DNA from: an uncultured Thiothrix sp.
GTDB taxonomy: Bacteria; Pseudomonadota; Gammaproteobacteria; Thiotrichales; Thiotrichaceae
Direction: 5' to 3'
Length of the DNA stretch: 64,000 bases
NCBI RefSeq assembly: GCF_937873765.1
Contig: NZ_CALMZC010000054.1
Coordinates: 47,810 to 111,809 of the forward strand
Shown: piece after piece, positions 1-9,057 of the stretch
Layout: each line of letters opens with the position of its first letter
Position numbering within the stretch: the first letter of the stretch is position 1
Made by a program: the position numbers and the translations under genes
The notes under the pieces: model-generated
What the model was told of the DNA's origin: nothing
The model's database searches: none
What the model saw: the letters and a program-made list of their open reading frames with translations, nothing else

Positions 1-644
1 GTATTTTGTGCCTGAATAGCACTTTTCACCTCAGTCGTGGTGATTTTATACATGCTCATTTTTAGCGGGTCGAGCCAAATTCGCATCGCATAAGGCGAAC
101 CAAAGATTTGCGTACTGCCGACCCCATCCACTCGACTAATTGGGTCTTGAATAGTAGTAGCGATATAGTCAGCAATATCCGTTTGGCTCATGCTGCCGTC
201 TTCAGAGATAAAACCAATAATCTGTAAGAAACCGCTCGAACTTTTACTGACTCTTGTACCCTGTTGTTGTACCGCAGCCGGTAACTGTGGGAGTGCTAGC
301 TGGAGCTTATTTTGTACTTCAACTTGAGCCAGATCAGGGTCGGTATCGGCAGAAAAACTCAAATCTACCCGCGCGCTACCTGAGGAGCTACTAGTGGAGG
401 CGATATATTGCAAACCATCTAAGCCTGTCATTTTCTGCTCAATAATTTGTGTGACTGAATCTTCGACCGTCTTTGCAGACGCACCGGGGTAAGATGCAGA
501 CACAGAAATCGTGGGGGGAGCGATATCAGGATATTGCGCAATAGGCAGATTCGGTATGGAGAGCAGACCTGCTAACATCACTATAATGGCGATAACCCAA
601 GCAAATATGGGTCGGTCAATGAAAAATAAGGACATGCTAACCAT
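1..644 (-). CDS. RND efflux transporter, AcrB/HAE1-type inner-membrane subunit (N-terminal part)
   Basis: This is the first ~214 residues of an RND multidrug pump; the gene runs off the left edge. The translation opens with the family's cytoplasmic stretch and first membrane helix ([18 protein letters not shown]), followed by [18 protein letters not shown] and the porter-domain signature [18 protein letters not shown]. Later text ([20 protein letters not shown]) also matches AcrB-type proteins. The ATG at 644 is preferred because AAGG lies 10 bases upstream; an in-frame ATG at 635 is the alternative. In the family this trimeric inner-membrane protein works with a periplasmic adaptor and an outer-membrane channel, driven by proton flux; neither partner is inside the window. 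The substrate cannot be told from this part. Confidence 0.9.
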   Translation of the reverse strand, partial: MVSMSLFFIDRPIFAWVIAIIVMLAGLLSIPNLPIAQYPDIAPPTISVSASYPGASAKTVEDSVTQIIEQKMTGLDGLQYIASTSSSSGSARVDLSFSADTDPDLAQVEVQNKLQLALPQLPAAVQQQGTRVSKSSSGFLQIIGFISEDGSMSQTDIADYIATTIQDPISRVDGVGSTQIFGSPYAMRIWLDPLKMSMYKITTTEVKSAIQAQN

Positions 645-850
645 CCACGCAAAACCTTGATAATGCATGGTAGTTTAAAGCTTTAGGCTAGTGCGAACAA
701 ACCTTAGCTATTTTCCTAAGGTCTAAAGTGCTGTGCTAATAAAAAAAATTAGAGGCATCATTCGTATTTATGTTTATCAGGCTTAGATTGCCCTAGGCAG
801 CTTTTGTGCATAAGATCAAGTCCAGTCTTTACTCAAACAGGATAAGCATA

Positions 851-2125
851 ATGACAAGCAGCACACCCAGCCTGCGCGAGCGCTGGTCTTGGGCCTTTTA
901 CGACTGGGCGAATTCAGCGTTTGTAACCACTGTGGTCGTGGCTTTTTTCCCGATTTTTTTCCGCAGCTACTGGGCTAAAGAACTGCCCTCTGAAGAAGTC
1001 ACCTTGCATTTAGGCACAGCGAATGCTTTAGCCAGTTTATCCGTGATGTTATTAGCACCGTTCCTAGGTGCAGTGGCGGATCGCGGTGGCCTAAAAAAAC
1101 CGCTACTTGCTACCTTTGTCGCGATTGGTGTGAGTACCACCTTATTATTGACGGTGATTGGCGTGAATCAATGGCAAATGGCCATGTTCGCTTTTGTACT
1201 AGCGGTTGTGGGTTTCCTAGGAGCCAACATTTTTTATGACTCCTTACTCGTTGATGTCGCTGAAGAGCAAGATTTTAATCGTGTCTCCGCTTTGGGTTAT
1301 GGCATGGGCTATCTGGGAGGAGGCTTACTCTTTTTATTATGTGTACTGATGACGCTGCACCCTGAATGGTTTAATTTAGGGACAGATAAACTTCTTGCTG
1401 TCCGTTGGGCATTTGGGATTACGGCTCTATGGTGGGCTTTATTCTCGATTCCCATGTGGTTATTTGTGCGTCAACGTCGTACTAGCATGGCTAAACGCCC
1501 ACCGTTGCTGACTTTGATGGCTGAAGGCGGGCGGGATTTACTAGATACTTTCCGGCATATTCGTCAATTAAAATCGGTTGGTTTATTTTTATTAGCCTAT
1601 TGGTTTTACATTGATGGTGTTGACACAGTAATCGTAATGGCTGTTGATTACGGACAAACCTTAGGCTTCCCCCAAGATAGTTTGATTACTGCGCTGTTAA
1701 TCACCCAATTCGTAGCCTTCCCAGCCGCTTTAGCCTTTGGATATTTAGGGAATCAATTGGGAGCTAAGAAAGGCATTTTAATTGGTCTAGCAGCTTATAT
1801 TGCGATCACGATTTTTGCCTCGCAAATGCAATCTGTGCAAGGCTTCTATGCACTAGCGATTTGTGTTGGCCTAGTTCAAGGCGGGGTACAAGCTTTAAGT
1901 CGTTCCTTGTATGCGAGTTTAATTCCTGCCGATCAAGCGGCTAAATTCTTTGGTTTTTATAATATGCTGGGTAAGTTTGCCGCTGTCCTCGGGCCTTTGT
2001 TAGTCGGCTGGTTTGGCTTACTTACTGGTTCGTCACGCCTAGGCTTATTAGCCATACTTATTCTGTTTGTCATAGGTGGATTCTTATTATGGCGGGTTCC
2101 CACCACTAATGCCTCGCAACACTAG
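851..2125 (+). CDS. MFS transporter, UMF1 (Atg22-like) family
   Basis: A 424-residue, twelve-helix permease. The N-terminal signature WAFYDWANSAF (about residues 14-24) is typical of the UMF1/Atg22 branch of the major facilitator superfamily. The loop after helix 2-3 (GAVADRGGLKKPLL) resembles the MFS A-motif. I start at ATG 851, which has AGGATAA just upstream; an in-frame GTG at 806 would add 15 residues that look unlike the family. The protein should sit in the inner membrane. Bacterial substrates of this branch are not firmly known, so transport of a small solute is inferred. The convergent neighbour is the FccB-like gene, separated by 23 bases with a hairpin. Confidence 0.85.
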   Translation: MTSSTPSLRERWSWAFYDWANSAFVTTVVVAFFPIFFRSYWAKELPSEEVTLHLGTANALASLSVMLLAPFLGAVADRGGLKKPLLATFVAIGVSTTLLLTVIGVNQWQMAMFAFVLAVVGFLGANIFYDSLLVDVAEEQDFNRVSALGYGMGYLGGGLLFLLCVLMTLHPEWFNLGTDKLLAVRWAFGITALWWALFSIPMWLFVRQRRTSMAKRPPLLTLMAEGGRDLLDTFRHIRQLKSVGLFLLAYWFYIDGVDTVIVMAVDYGQTLGFPQDSLITALLITQFVAFPAALAFGYLGNQLGAKKGILIGLAAYIAITIFASQMQSVQGFYALAICVGLVQGGVQALSRSLYASLIPADQAAKFFGFYNMLGKFAAVLGPLLVGWFGLLTGSSRLGLLAILILFVIGGFLLWRVPTTNASQH

Positions 2126-2139
2126 TCGGTGACTTAAGC

Positions 2140-2164
2140 AAGGATGTGTTACTTAAACACATCC
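2140..2164. terminator. Hairpin between convergent genes, possible terminator
   Basis: AGGATGTGT and ACACATCCT form a perfect nine-base-pair stem with a seven-base loop between the converging MFS and FccB-like genes; it includes the last codons of the latter. There is no clear U-tract on either side, so intrinsic termination is uncertain. Confidence 0.35.
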
Positions 2165-3447
2165 TGCGTAAAATTGTTATACCAACTATAAGCATAACTC
2201 GCATCGAACAAACGATCTTGTGCAGTCCCAGTGGCAGAGGAGACGCCGCCACTCCCCGGAATGCTTTCAATCACTTTGCCATTATCCGACAGCCGATAAA
2301 CACCCACGACTGAAATCGCGTAATTCTTACCAACCACACTATAGCAACCATTCGAGAAGGCTGGACTTGCCAACTCCAGACCATTCAACAATGCATGAAT
2401 AGCAGCAGCACAAACTTTAGCTTCCGTATTAGCGGCAAAACCTGATTTAGGCAAGGAGTCTGCCATACAGGCATCACCAATCACATGCATATAAGGATGA
2501 CGCGTGGATTCAAAACTTTGCTTATTGACCGGACACCAGCCCGTGCTATCCACCAAATCAGCATCAAAGGCTAACTTACCGGCTTTTTGCGGCGGAATCA
2601 CATTGAGTACTGCCCCTTGAACCCGATCACCAAATTCCGTAATCACCGTTTTTGAACTAACATCGACCTCCACCACTCCGGCAGCCTGATCACTGGATCG
2701 CCACTCAATCAGCGAGTCAGTGGTTTTATAGCCATAGAGTTCTTTCCATGCCTGCTCGAATAAAGCTTGCTTAGTAAAGCTTGGCTTAGGATCAAGAATA
2801 ATCAGTTTAGAATTCGGTTTGTGCTGTTTTAAATAATAGGCAATTTGACTAGCACGCTCATAAGGGGCGGGCGGACAACGATAAGGATTCGGGGGAGCAG
2901 CAATCACCACAAGACCCCCATTTGGCATCGCATGGAGTTGATCACGTAATAACAGGGTTTGCGCACCCGCCTTCCAAGCATGGGGCACAGTCTCGATAGC
3001 TGCTTCGCTATAACCTGCAATCGCCTCATACTTAAAATCAATCCCCGGCGACACCACACAACGATCATAGGGATAGCTCACACCCCCTTTGGTTAAAATC
3101 AGTTTGGCGTCATAATCAATGCCTGTGACTTCATCAATCACCACCTTGACCCCATGTGCCTTCAGTCCATCGTAATTAAACTGCAAGGACTCCAAGCTAC
3201 GCTCGCCACTCAAGACCTCATTACTCATGTAACAAGTTGTATAAATGGCATTCTTTTCAATCAAGGTGACATCAAGGGTATTATCCAAGCGGCGTAAGTA
3301 TTTCGCTACCGTTGCACCCCCTGTCCCACCACCAACGACCACCACCCGTTGGCCTGCAGCGCCGACAATCGCAGGGAACCCTAGGCTACTCACTGCTGCT
3401 CCAGCAACCAATGTTTTTAGAAATGTTCTACGACGAGTATCCAGCAT
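2149..3447 (-). CDS. fccB: Flavocytochrome c sulfide dehydrogenase, flavoprotein subunit (FccB/SoxF-like)
   Basis: A 432-residue periplasmic FAD protein expected to oxidise sulfide and pass electrons to a c-type cytochrome. A Tat signal (RRRTFLK, residues 5-11) is followed by the dinucleotide-binding fold (VVVVGGGTGGATVAKYL, from residue 35). Removing about 30 signal residues, Cys72 (TTCYMSN), Cys191 (NPYRCPP) and Cys368 (SNGCYS) fall at positions matching the covalent-FAD cysteine 42 and the redox disulfide 161/337 described for Allochromatium FccB, so the active site looks complete. The C-terminal FCSD flavin-binding domain is present (YAISVVGVYRL). AGGAGAGG precedes the start. The usual diheme partner FccA is not adjacent. 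Instead the gene is last in a unit behind a DUF1552 gene and a multihaem CBM2 protein, so its partner or substrate may differ from the textbook case. Confidence 0.88.
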   Translation of the reverse strand: MLDTRRRTFLKTLVAGAAVSSLGFPAIVGAAGQRVVVVGGGTGGATVAKYLRRLDNTLDVTLIEKNAIYTTCYMSNEVLSGERSLESLQFNYDGLKAHGVKVVIDEVTGIDYDAKLILTKGGVSYPYDRCVVSPGIDFKYEAIAGYSEAAIETVPHAWKAGAQTLLLRDQLHAMPNGGLVVIAAPPNPYRCPPAPYERASQIAYYLKQHKPNSKLIILDPKPSFTKQALFEQAWKELYGYKTTDSLIEWRSSDQAAGVVEVDVSSKTVITEFGDRVQGAVLNVIPPQKAGKLAFDADLVDSTGWCPVNKQSFESTRHPYMHVIGDACMADSLPKSGFAANTEAKVCAAAIHALLNGLELASPAFSNGCYSVVGKNYAISVVGVYRLSDNGKVIESIPGSGGVSSATGTAQDRLFDASYAYSWYNNFTQDVFK

Positions 3448-3459
3448 ACTTTGCCTCTC

Positions 3460-4725
3460 CTAAGCGATCAAACCGGGCAAAGGCCCTGGATTAGTATCTT
3501 GAGTACCAAACTGATTCAGATTCAACCCCATAAATTGAGCCATCGACACCAAGATTTTATTATGTGGTGTCCCATTGAACCTTAAGCTACGTCCCCCGCT
3601 AATCCCCGCACTATTCCCACCTGCGAGAATAAAGGGCATATCGGTATGGTTATGCCAACCACCATTCGCTAGATCACTGCCTACAAAAATCAAGGTATTA
3701 TCTAAAAGTGTCCCACTGCCTTCTGGCACACTGGCAAGCTGTTCAATGAGTTTTGCTAATTGCTCGGTGTACCAAGCTTTTACTTTAATAAAGTCCTCGC
3801 CACCGCCATGCGAAGCCTGATGACAAGTCTGACCACTACCTGACTCGGCAATCACCGCCTCATTCACTGCATGCCCCCAAGTTAAGGTCACTACCCGCGT
3901 TAAATCACAGGCTAAAGCATGTACGGCAATATCCATTTGCAAGCTACTAATCAAGCCCATTTTGCTCGCATCCCGATACTCGGGATTACTCCAGAAACCC
4001 GTGCGTGTGACTTTAAAGCCTGTAGGGTTGAAATTCCACGCCGCACAAACACCCGCATTAGCATTCAGCTTTTGCTCTAACTCCCGCAAAGACTCAAGGT
4101 GCGTATCTAACTTGGCCTGTTCGACTGAGCCTAAATTATTACGTAAAGCATTCAGTTCATTCAAGGAAGCACTCATGACACTTAAACGCCGCTGCACTAA
4201 GAAATTATCAGCCGCATTCGCCCCAAATAAAGACTCAAATGCGGCTAAAGGATTAGGCTCAGGGGCAACTCGCAAACCATTTGCATCAAATGTCACACCC
4301 GCACTATCCCAAACGGGAACAATATTCAAGTTCAGATGGGGTCTCACCGTTTGGGTCTTAAAGGATTGTGCAAGGTAATAATCTAAACTGACGGCTTTAT
4401 CACTCGCGCGCCCATCTGCACCGGTGAGTAATTTTAAGACTCCACCTTCATGGGTAGAGCCGGAACCTTTCATGTCGATCCCACCTAAAAACACGCAGTG
4501 CTGACGCACCCGCTCTAAAGGAGCCGTCATCCGTGGTAGAACGAAATTAGTACCAGTCGTTGATGGATGCCAATGCTCAGGACGCATTCCATCTGGGAAA
4601 TACACAAAAATCACTCGTCGAGGTGGGTCAGCCGCAAAGGCCATATTGCCATAGGGCAACATAGCTGCACCAAAACCGGCCGCCACCCATTTCAGAAACT
4701 TACGGCGCTCATTCACTTGGCTCAT
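3460..4725 (-). CDS. Tat-exported DUF1552 (HXXSHH family) protein
   Basis: A 421-residue member of the DUF1552 family, best known from planctomycetes and myxobacteria, where it is commonly encoded beside DUF1592/DUF1588 cytochrome proteins, as here. Residues 7-13 (RRKFLKW) and the hydrophobic run after them form a Tat signal ending near AFAADPP. The body has FVYFPDGMRPEHWHP (~41-54), HEGGVLKLLTG (~92-102) and HQASHG (302-307), the last corresponding to the family's HXXSHH motif with Gly in place of the final His. The family is related in sequence style to DUF1501/alkaline-phosphatase-like proteins, but no reaction is established. Two in-frame ATGs exist (4731 and 4725); AGGGG is correctly spaced for 4725. 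It starts 11 bases after the cytochrome gene stops and is followed 12 bases later by the FccB-like gene, so the three are probably one operon. Confidence 0.88.
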   Translation of the reverse strand: MSQVNERRKFLKWVAAGFGAAMLPYGNMAFAADPPRRVIFVYFPDGMRPEHWHPSTTGTNFVLPRMTAPLERVRQHCVFLGGIDMKGSGSTHEGGVLKLLTGADGRASDKAVSLDYYLAQSFKTQTVRPHLNLNIVPVWDSAGVTFDANGLRVAPEPNPLAAFESLFGANAADNFLVQRRLSVMSASLNELNALRNNLGSVEQAKLDTHLESLRELEQKLNANAGVCAAWNFNPTGFKVTRTGFWSNPEYRDASKMGLISSLQMDIAVHALACDLTRVVTLTWGHAVNEAVIAESGSGQTCHQASHGGGEDFIKVKAWYTEQLAKLIEQLASVPEGSGTLLDNTLIFVGSDLANGGWHNHTDMPFILAGGNSAGISGGRSLRFNGTPHNKILVSMAQFMGLNLNQFGTQDTNPGPLPGLIA

Positions 4726-4736
4726 GCTCATATCCC

Positions 4737-7700
4737 CTATTGCGCCCGACGCAAGGTAAAGTTAGGCGCATTCACAATGCTCAGCAACATCGTTTGTAGG
4801 TTGTAATTATTATCTTTATAAGTTTGGAGGTAATCCTCCAAAGCACAGCTATCCGCCGAAAACTCTCTACGCCCCGTGGTATAACGATAATACTGGCGCG
4901 CTAAACATTGAGCAGCCGTGGGACTATCTGCGAGCAATTGGCTGAGATAACCAAGATCGGTTACGCTCAGCTCTTCAGTTGGCGAATAAGTTTCCATACC
5001 CCGCAAGATGCCGCTCGCATCAATCAGACTACCGTTTTCCAATTGCCGGAATTGACCCGCACCATCATATTTTTCAAAATTGAATCCAGGACCATCCAAG
5101 TATTGATGACAACTGTAACAACTCGTCCCCGAATTACTATGGAAAGCAAAACGCTCACGGGTGGTCATATTCGGATCAGGATCCGGTGCCTCAACGATCC
5201 CCATATTGGCTGGCTCTGGTAAATCATGGCAAAGCACTCGCTCAAAGAAAAAGCGCCCACGTTTGAAGGGATGGGATTCATTACTATTCGCGTAGCGGGC
5301 TAAAACTGCACCTAAGGTCAAAATACCATGCCGTGTGCCATCCGCCACCGGCGTTTTCTCAAAGCTATTACTGCTTGGCCCGGTCAATTGATAGAAATTT
5401 GCTAAAGTCTGATTCGCCAACACATAATCCGCCTCATATAACTCACGGAAACTTTGCGTCGAATCAAAAGTTACATAGTTAAAGAAATTAATCAATTCTT
5501 GCGACATAGCTAGGCGTACTGCATCAGTGTAGGCAGGATAGACACTACTATCTTTAGCGGGCAAGAAATACGGATTGGTTTTGAGTAGCCATTGCCCAAC
5601 AAAATTACCCACTTGCTGACGACTTCGACTTGCTGCCAATAAACGTGAAGCTTGGGTGATACGTTGTTGCGCAGTATCCAGCGCATTCTGATCAGCCGCT
5701 GTCATTAATTCCGCATCAGGCATACTGCCCCAGAACAAGTAAGAAAGACTGCTAGCAACCTCATAGGATGTGAGCTTATAGGTACCGTCGGTTTGCAACT
5801 CTCCCAGCTCAGAACGGTAGAGGAAATGAGGTGACATCAGCATCCCCATGACGGTTTTTTCTACCGCATCTTTGAAAGCTATACCACTAAAATTCAGCGC
5901 AAAACTATCCACTTCAGTCGTTGTTAAAGGTCGCCGGAAAGCACGCTTGCCAAAACTTTGAATAAATTGCCGTCCACAAGCAGCATCTTGTTGACCACAG
6001 GGCACTAAATGATTCCAACTTTGCAAGACCGCCTGCGATGCTAATTGCTCAGCTTGGGTCAGGAAAGCCTCCATTCTCAAACTGGTAATCTGATTCTGCG
6101 CCACATTATTATCAAAGCCATCGACCCGATTTTCTTCAGGTAATTTATGCAAGAGATCCAGTTGCAAACCCAGTAAATCATTGACCGTGTTTTGATATTC
6201 TTGGCGAGTTAGCAATCTCAAACTACGGGCACTGGCAGGGGGTGAGCCTAGGCAAGCTTGAGTATCATCATCTCCCCCACCATTAGCATTCGGAACTAAA
6301 ACTTCGGTGATATAACTAGCAATAGCCGAAGCACATCCCCCTGTACAGGCTCCGGGATTACCAGGCGGCATGGTATCGTGAATAACTTTGGTTAAATTCG
6401 CTAAATCAGCAGAGGTGTATTTAGTTAAAGCCACTTTGGTAAAACCACCCTTGCCATCCGCACCATGACAACTCGCACAACCTTGACGTTGATATTGGCT
6501 TTGACCATATTGTAAGGCTGTTTGTAAACTCACCGTTGCTATCGTGCTTGCGGTGCTGCCTTTGGTATTAAACGCTGATACCCGATAGTCATATCCCAAG
6601 CCCATTGCAACCGTCGTATCGGTATAGGCTTGGGTATTACTGGCTAAATCGATCAGACTAACCCAATCATTATCAGTCGCTCCCATAGCACGTCGTTCAA
6701 CCCGGAAACCTAGCTCGGTAGCGCTAGTATCTTTCCAAGCTAAATTGACTTTACTATTATCCACTGCAGTGGCAATAAACACAGTAGGTGCAGTCGGCAC
6801 GGTATCCGTTGAGTTCCCCCCATCATCCCCGCCCCCGTTATCCCCACCATTGTTTCCTCCGGCTTTCGCAGTAGCATCCGCCGCATAATATTGAGCCAGT
6901 GCGACTAACACATCCTCACCAAACAATAACTTTAAGTTAGTCATTTGATGTGCCATTTCGGTCGGAATATTGCTGCTACGTCCTAGGTAGTAATCCTCAA
7001 GCGTAGCATGCAAATAACCAGCCCACTGCCCATCAAGACGGGTACCTGTCAAGCTCATATCATTGCCCGTGCCCACATGGCAAAAAACACAGTTACTTTC
7101 ATGGACTGCCTTACCACGATTAACAAGAGTTTGATCAGTAATTTGTGGGGCTGCTTTAAACGGCAGAGCGGCCAAATAATCAGCCATACGCTCAATTTGA
7201 GTATCGGTATAGCCCTTGGCAATCCGATTCATGACACTCGAAGCCCGTTCACCCGTACGATAAGCTTTCATCGTACGAACTAGGTAGCTTTTACTTAGAC
7301 CGGCAATTGAGGGAGTTCCCGGCCCCGAACTATAGCCGTCAGTACCGTGGCAGGCAGCACAATTATTCACCAACATCGCTGCCCGAATATCGGTTCGATC
7401 TTGGCGCTTAGCTAATACAATATCGGTATAAGTTGACGAGCCTGAAACATTCACTGCCTTTAAACGATATTCATACGTGATGCCAACCGCTAAGGTTTTA
7501 TCTTGATAGCTGAGCGTATTCGCCGCTAAAGTTACTAAGGCCACCCAGTTTCCGCCAGTTTGGAGACGCTCTAGGACGAAAGAGTCTTCATTATCACTGG
7601 TATCTTGCCAATTCAGATCAGCATAATTATTTTCGATCAGGCTCACTTTTAATTGTGTAGGCGCTTTGGGTGGTAACTGCAGTGTATCAGCCTGACCACT

Positions 7701-8807
7701 GCAGCGCGTGCCATTCACTGCTAGATCAATCGGGGCAATATTTAAGCCCGTGTGCGAAGCATTAAAGCCAAAGGAAAGACTCTTATTTTGGCGGACAATC
7801 TTATTACTTTCTATATGCCCAACCGTGACCTTATCCGCTGCTTGATTAAATTGTCCATTCCAGCCCTCAGTTAACTTTTGCCCCGTTGGCATGGTCCAAG
7901 TGGCTTGCCAGCCACTCCAAGGAGCACCGGTATTTTTAATATCGACTGTTCCTGTAAAACCAGTCTCCCATTGGGTTTGGATTTGATATTTCACTTCACA
8001 GGAGGGAGGGGGAGGTGCGGGTGGATCTACCTGTCCGGTACATTTAACTCCATTGACACTGATATTACCGGGAATACGATTAAGCCCACTGTGATTAGCA
8101 TTAAAGCCAAATTGCAGCGTACCCCCTGCAGCGATTAGTTGGTTCCAACCGGCATGCGTTACATCAATATGGCTGCTAGTCTGTTTATAAACCCCATTCC
8201 ACATACCCGTGAGCTGCTGAGCATCAGGCATATCCCAAGCGACCGTCCAATTACTTAGAGCATCACCCGTATTCTTAATAGCTACATCACCGGTATAGCC
8301 CGTATCCCATTCAGTGACAATAGCATATTTGACATCGCACGCCACGACAGCAGGTTTAGGAGGTAGTGGATTTCCTTCACAGAGCACACCATTAACAGCG
8401 ATATTGCTAGGCTTTTGATTGGTTCCCGTATGTGAGCCATTAAAGCCAAATTGCACTGTTGTGCTATTGTTAACCTTGCCATTCCAACTTGCATTTTTAA
8501 CTGTGACGGCCGCACCGGTTTGGGTGTAGCTGCCATTCCATAAGCCGGTAATTTTCTGCCCGTTGGGCATATCCCAAGCAACCGTCCAACTAGACCACGC
8601 ATCACCGGTATTGGTGAGGGTTACATTGGCAGAAAAACCATTGCCCCATTGATTAGGGATGTTGTAGTCGACTTTACAAGTTGTTCCTGCCCACGCAAGC
8701 GAACTGAAAAACCACAAGACTAAACCAAGTAGCCAATAACTCATCAAGCTAGACCTGCGTCCAAGCTTAAAGCCCATGCGCTCCGGCATGAGTTGTTGAT
8801 TTTTCAT
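4737..8807 (-). CDS. Secreted CBM2/FN3/multihaem cytochrome c protein with DUF1587-1595-1592-1588-1585 region
   Basis: A 1356-residue exported protein. Residues 1-40 form a signal peptide ending SSLAWA. Three family-2 carbohydrate-binding modules follow (about 44-143, 157-256, 270-369), each bounded by cysteines and bearing the Trp pattern of cellulose/chitin binders (for example WSSWTVAWDMPNGQ, GFNGSHTG). Then come FN3 (~382-467), haem motifs CAACH (483) and CVFCH (573), a Gly/Asp linker (~649-668), FN3 (~672-758), CASCH (777), and the planctomycete-type tail: DUF1587 (~863-920), DUF1595 (~945-1005), DUF1592 (~1008-1140), DUF1588 (~1155-1255, with CYSCH at 1230) and DUF1585 (~1270-1345). GAGGAG precedes the ATG. 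Visible: an extracellular, polysaccharide-binding, multihaem redox protein. Inferred: electron transfer for the DUF1552 and FccB-like proteins encoded just downstream. No catalytic function is established for the tail domains. Confidence 0.9.
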   Translation of the reverse strand: MKNQQLMPERMGFKLGRRSSLMSYWLLGLVLWFFSSLAWAGTTCKVDYNIPNQWGNGFSANVTLTNTGDAWSSWTVAWDMPNGQKITGLWNGSYTQTGAAVTVKNASWNGKVNNSTTVQFGFNGSHTGTNQKPSNIAVNGVLCEGNPLPPKPAVVACDVKYAIVTEWDTGYTGDVAIKNTGDALSNWTVAWDMPDAQQLTGMWNGVYKQTSSHIDVTHAGWNQLIAAGGTLQFGFNANHSGLNRIPGNISVNGVKCTGQVDPPAPPPPSCEVKYQIQTQWETGFTGTVDIKNTGAPWSGWQATWTMPTGQKLTEGWNGQFNQAADKVTVGHIESNKIVRQNKSLSFGFNASHTGLNIAPIDLAVNGTRCSGQADTLQLPPKAPTQLKVSLIENNYADLNWQDTSDNEDSFVLERLQTGGNWVALVTLAANTLSYQDKTLAVGITYEYRLKAVNVSGSSTYTDIVLAKRQDRTDIRAAMLVNNCAACHGTDGYSSGPGTPSIAGLSKSYLVRTMKAYRTGERASSVMNRIAKGYTDTQIERMADYLAALPFKAAPQITDQTLVNRGKAVHESNCVFCHVGTGNDMSLTGTRLDGQWAGYLHATLEDYYLGRSSNIPTEMAHQMTNLKLLFGEDVLVALAQYYAADATAKAGGNNGGDNGGGDDGGNSTDTVPTAPTVFIATAVDNSKVNLAWKDTSATELGFRVERRAMGATDNDWVSLIDLASNTQAYTDTTVAMGLGYDYRVSAFNTKGSTASTIATVSLQTALQYGQSQYQRQGCASCHGADGKGGFTKVALTKYTSADLANLTKVIHDTMPPGNPGACTGGCASAIASYITEVLVPNANGGGDDDTQACLGSPPASARSLRLLTRQEYQNTVNDLLGLQLDLLHKLPEENRVDGFDNNVAQNQITSLRMEAFLTQAEQLASQAVLQSWNHLVPCGQQDAACGRQFIQSFGKRAFRRPLTTTEVDSFALNFSGIAFKDAVEKTVMGMLMSPHFLYRSELGELQTDGTYKLTSYEVASSLSYLFWGSMPDAELMTAADQNALDTAQQRITQASRLLAASRSRQQVGNFVGQWLLKTNPYFLPAKDSSVYPAYTDAVRLAMSQELINFFNYVTFDSTQSFRELYEADYVLANQTLANFYQLTGPSSNSFEKTPVADGTRHGILTLGAVLARYANSNESHPFKRGRFFFERVLCHDLPEPANMGIVEAPDPDPNMTTRERFAFHSNSGTSCYSCHQYLDGPGFNFEKYDGAGQFRQLENGSLIDASGILRGMETYSPTEELSVTDLGYLSQLLADSPTAAQCLARQYYRYTTGRREFSADSCALEDYLQTYKDNNYNLQTMLLSIVNAPNFTLRRAQ

Positions 8808-9057
8808 TATGGTCTCCTCGCAAGACGACTAATTAAGGAAAAAATCAACTTATAAGGCTAGACTATCAAAACAATCTATTCAAGCAGAAACTGACTAGGC
8901 TATGAACAAAAAACACACAAATACTGATAAAAATATTTAATTACTGTGGTATAGGAGAGATCAAACCTAAAACCTTGGTATCCGACTAAGTTTAATCCTC
9001 TATCTTATCTTAGGATGTTACGATGTCTGTTAATAACAGAATAAAAGAACCACTTTG

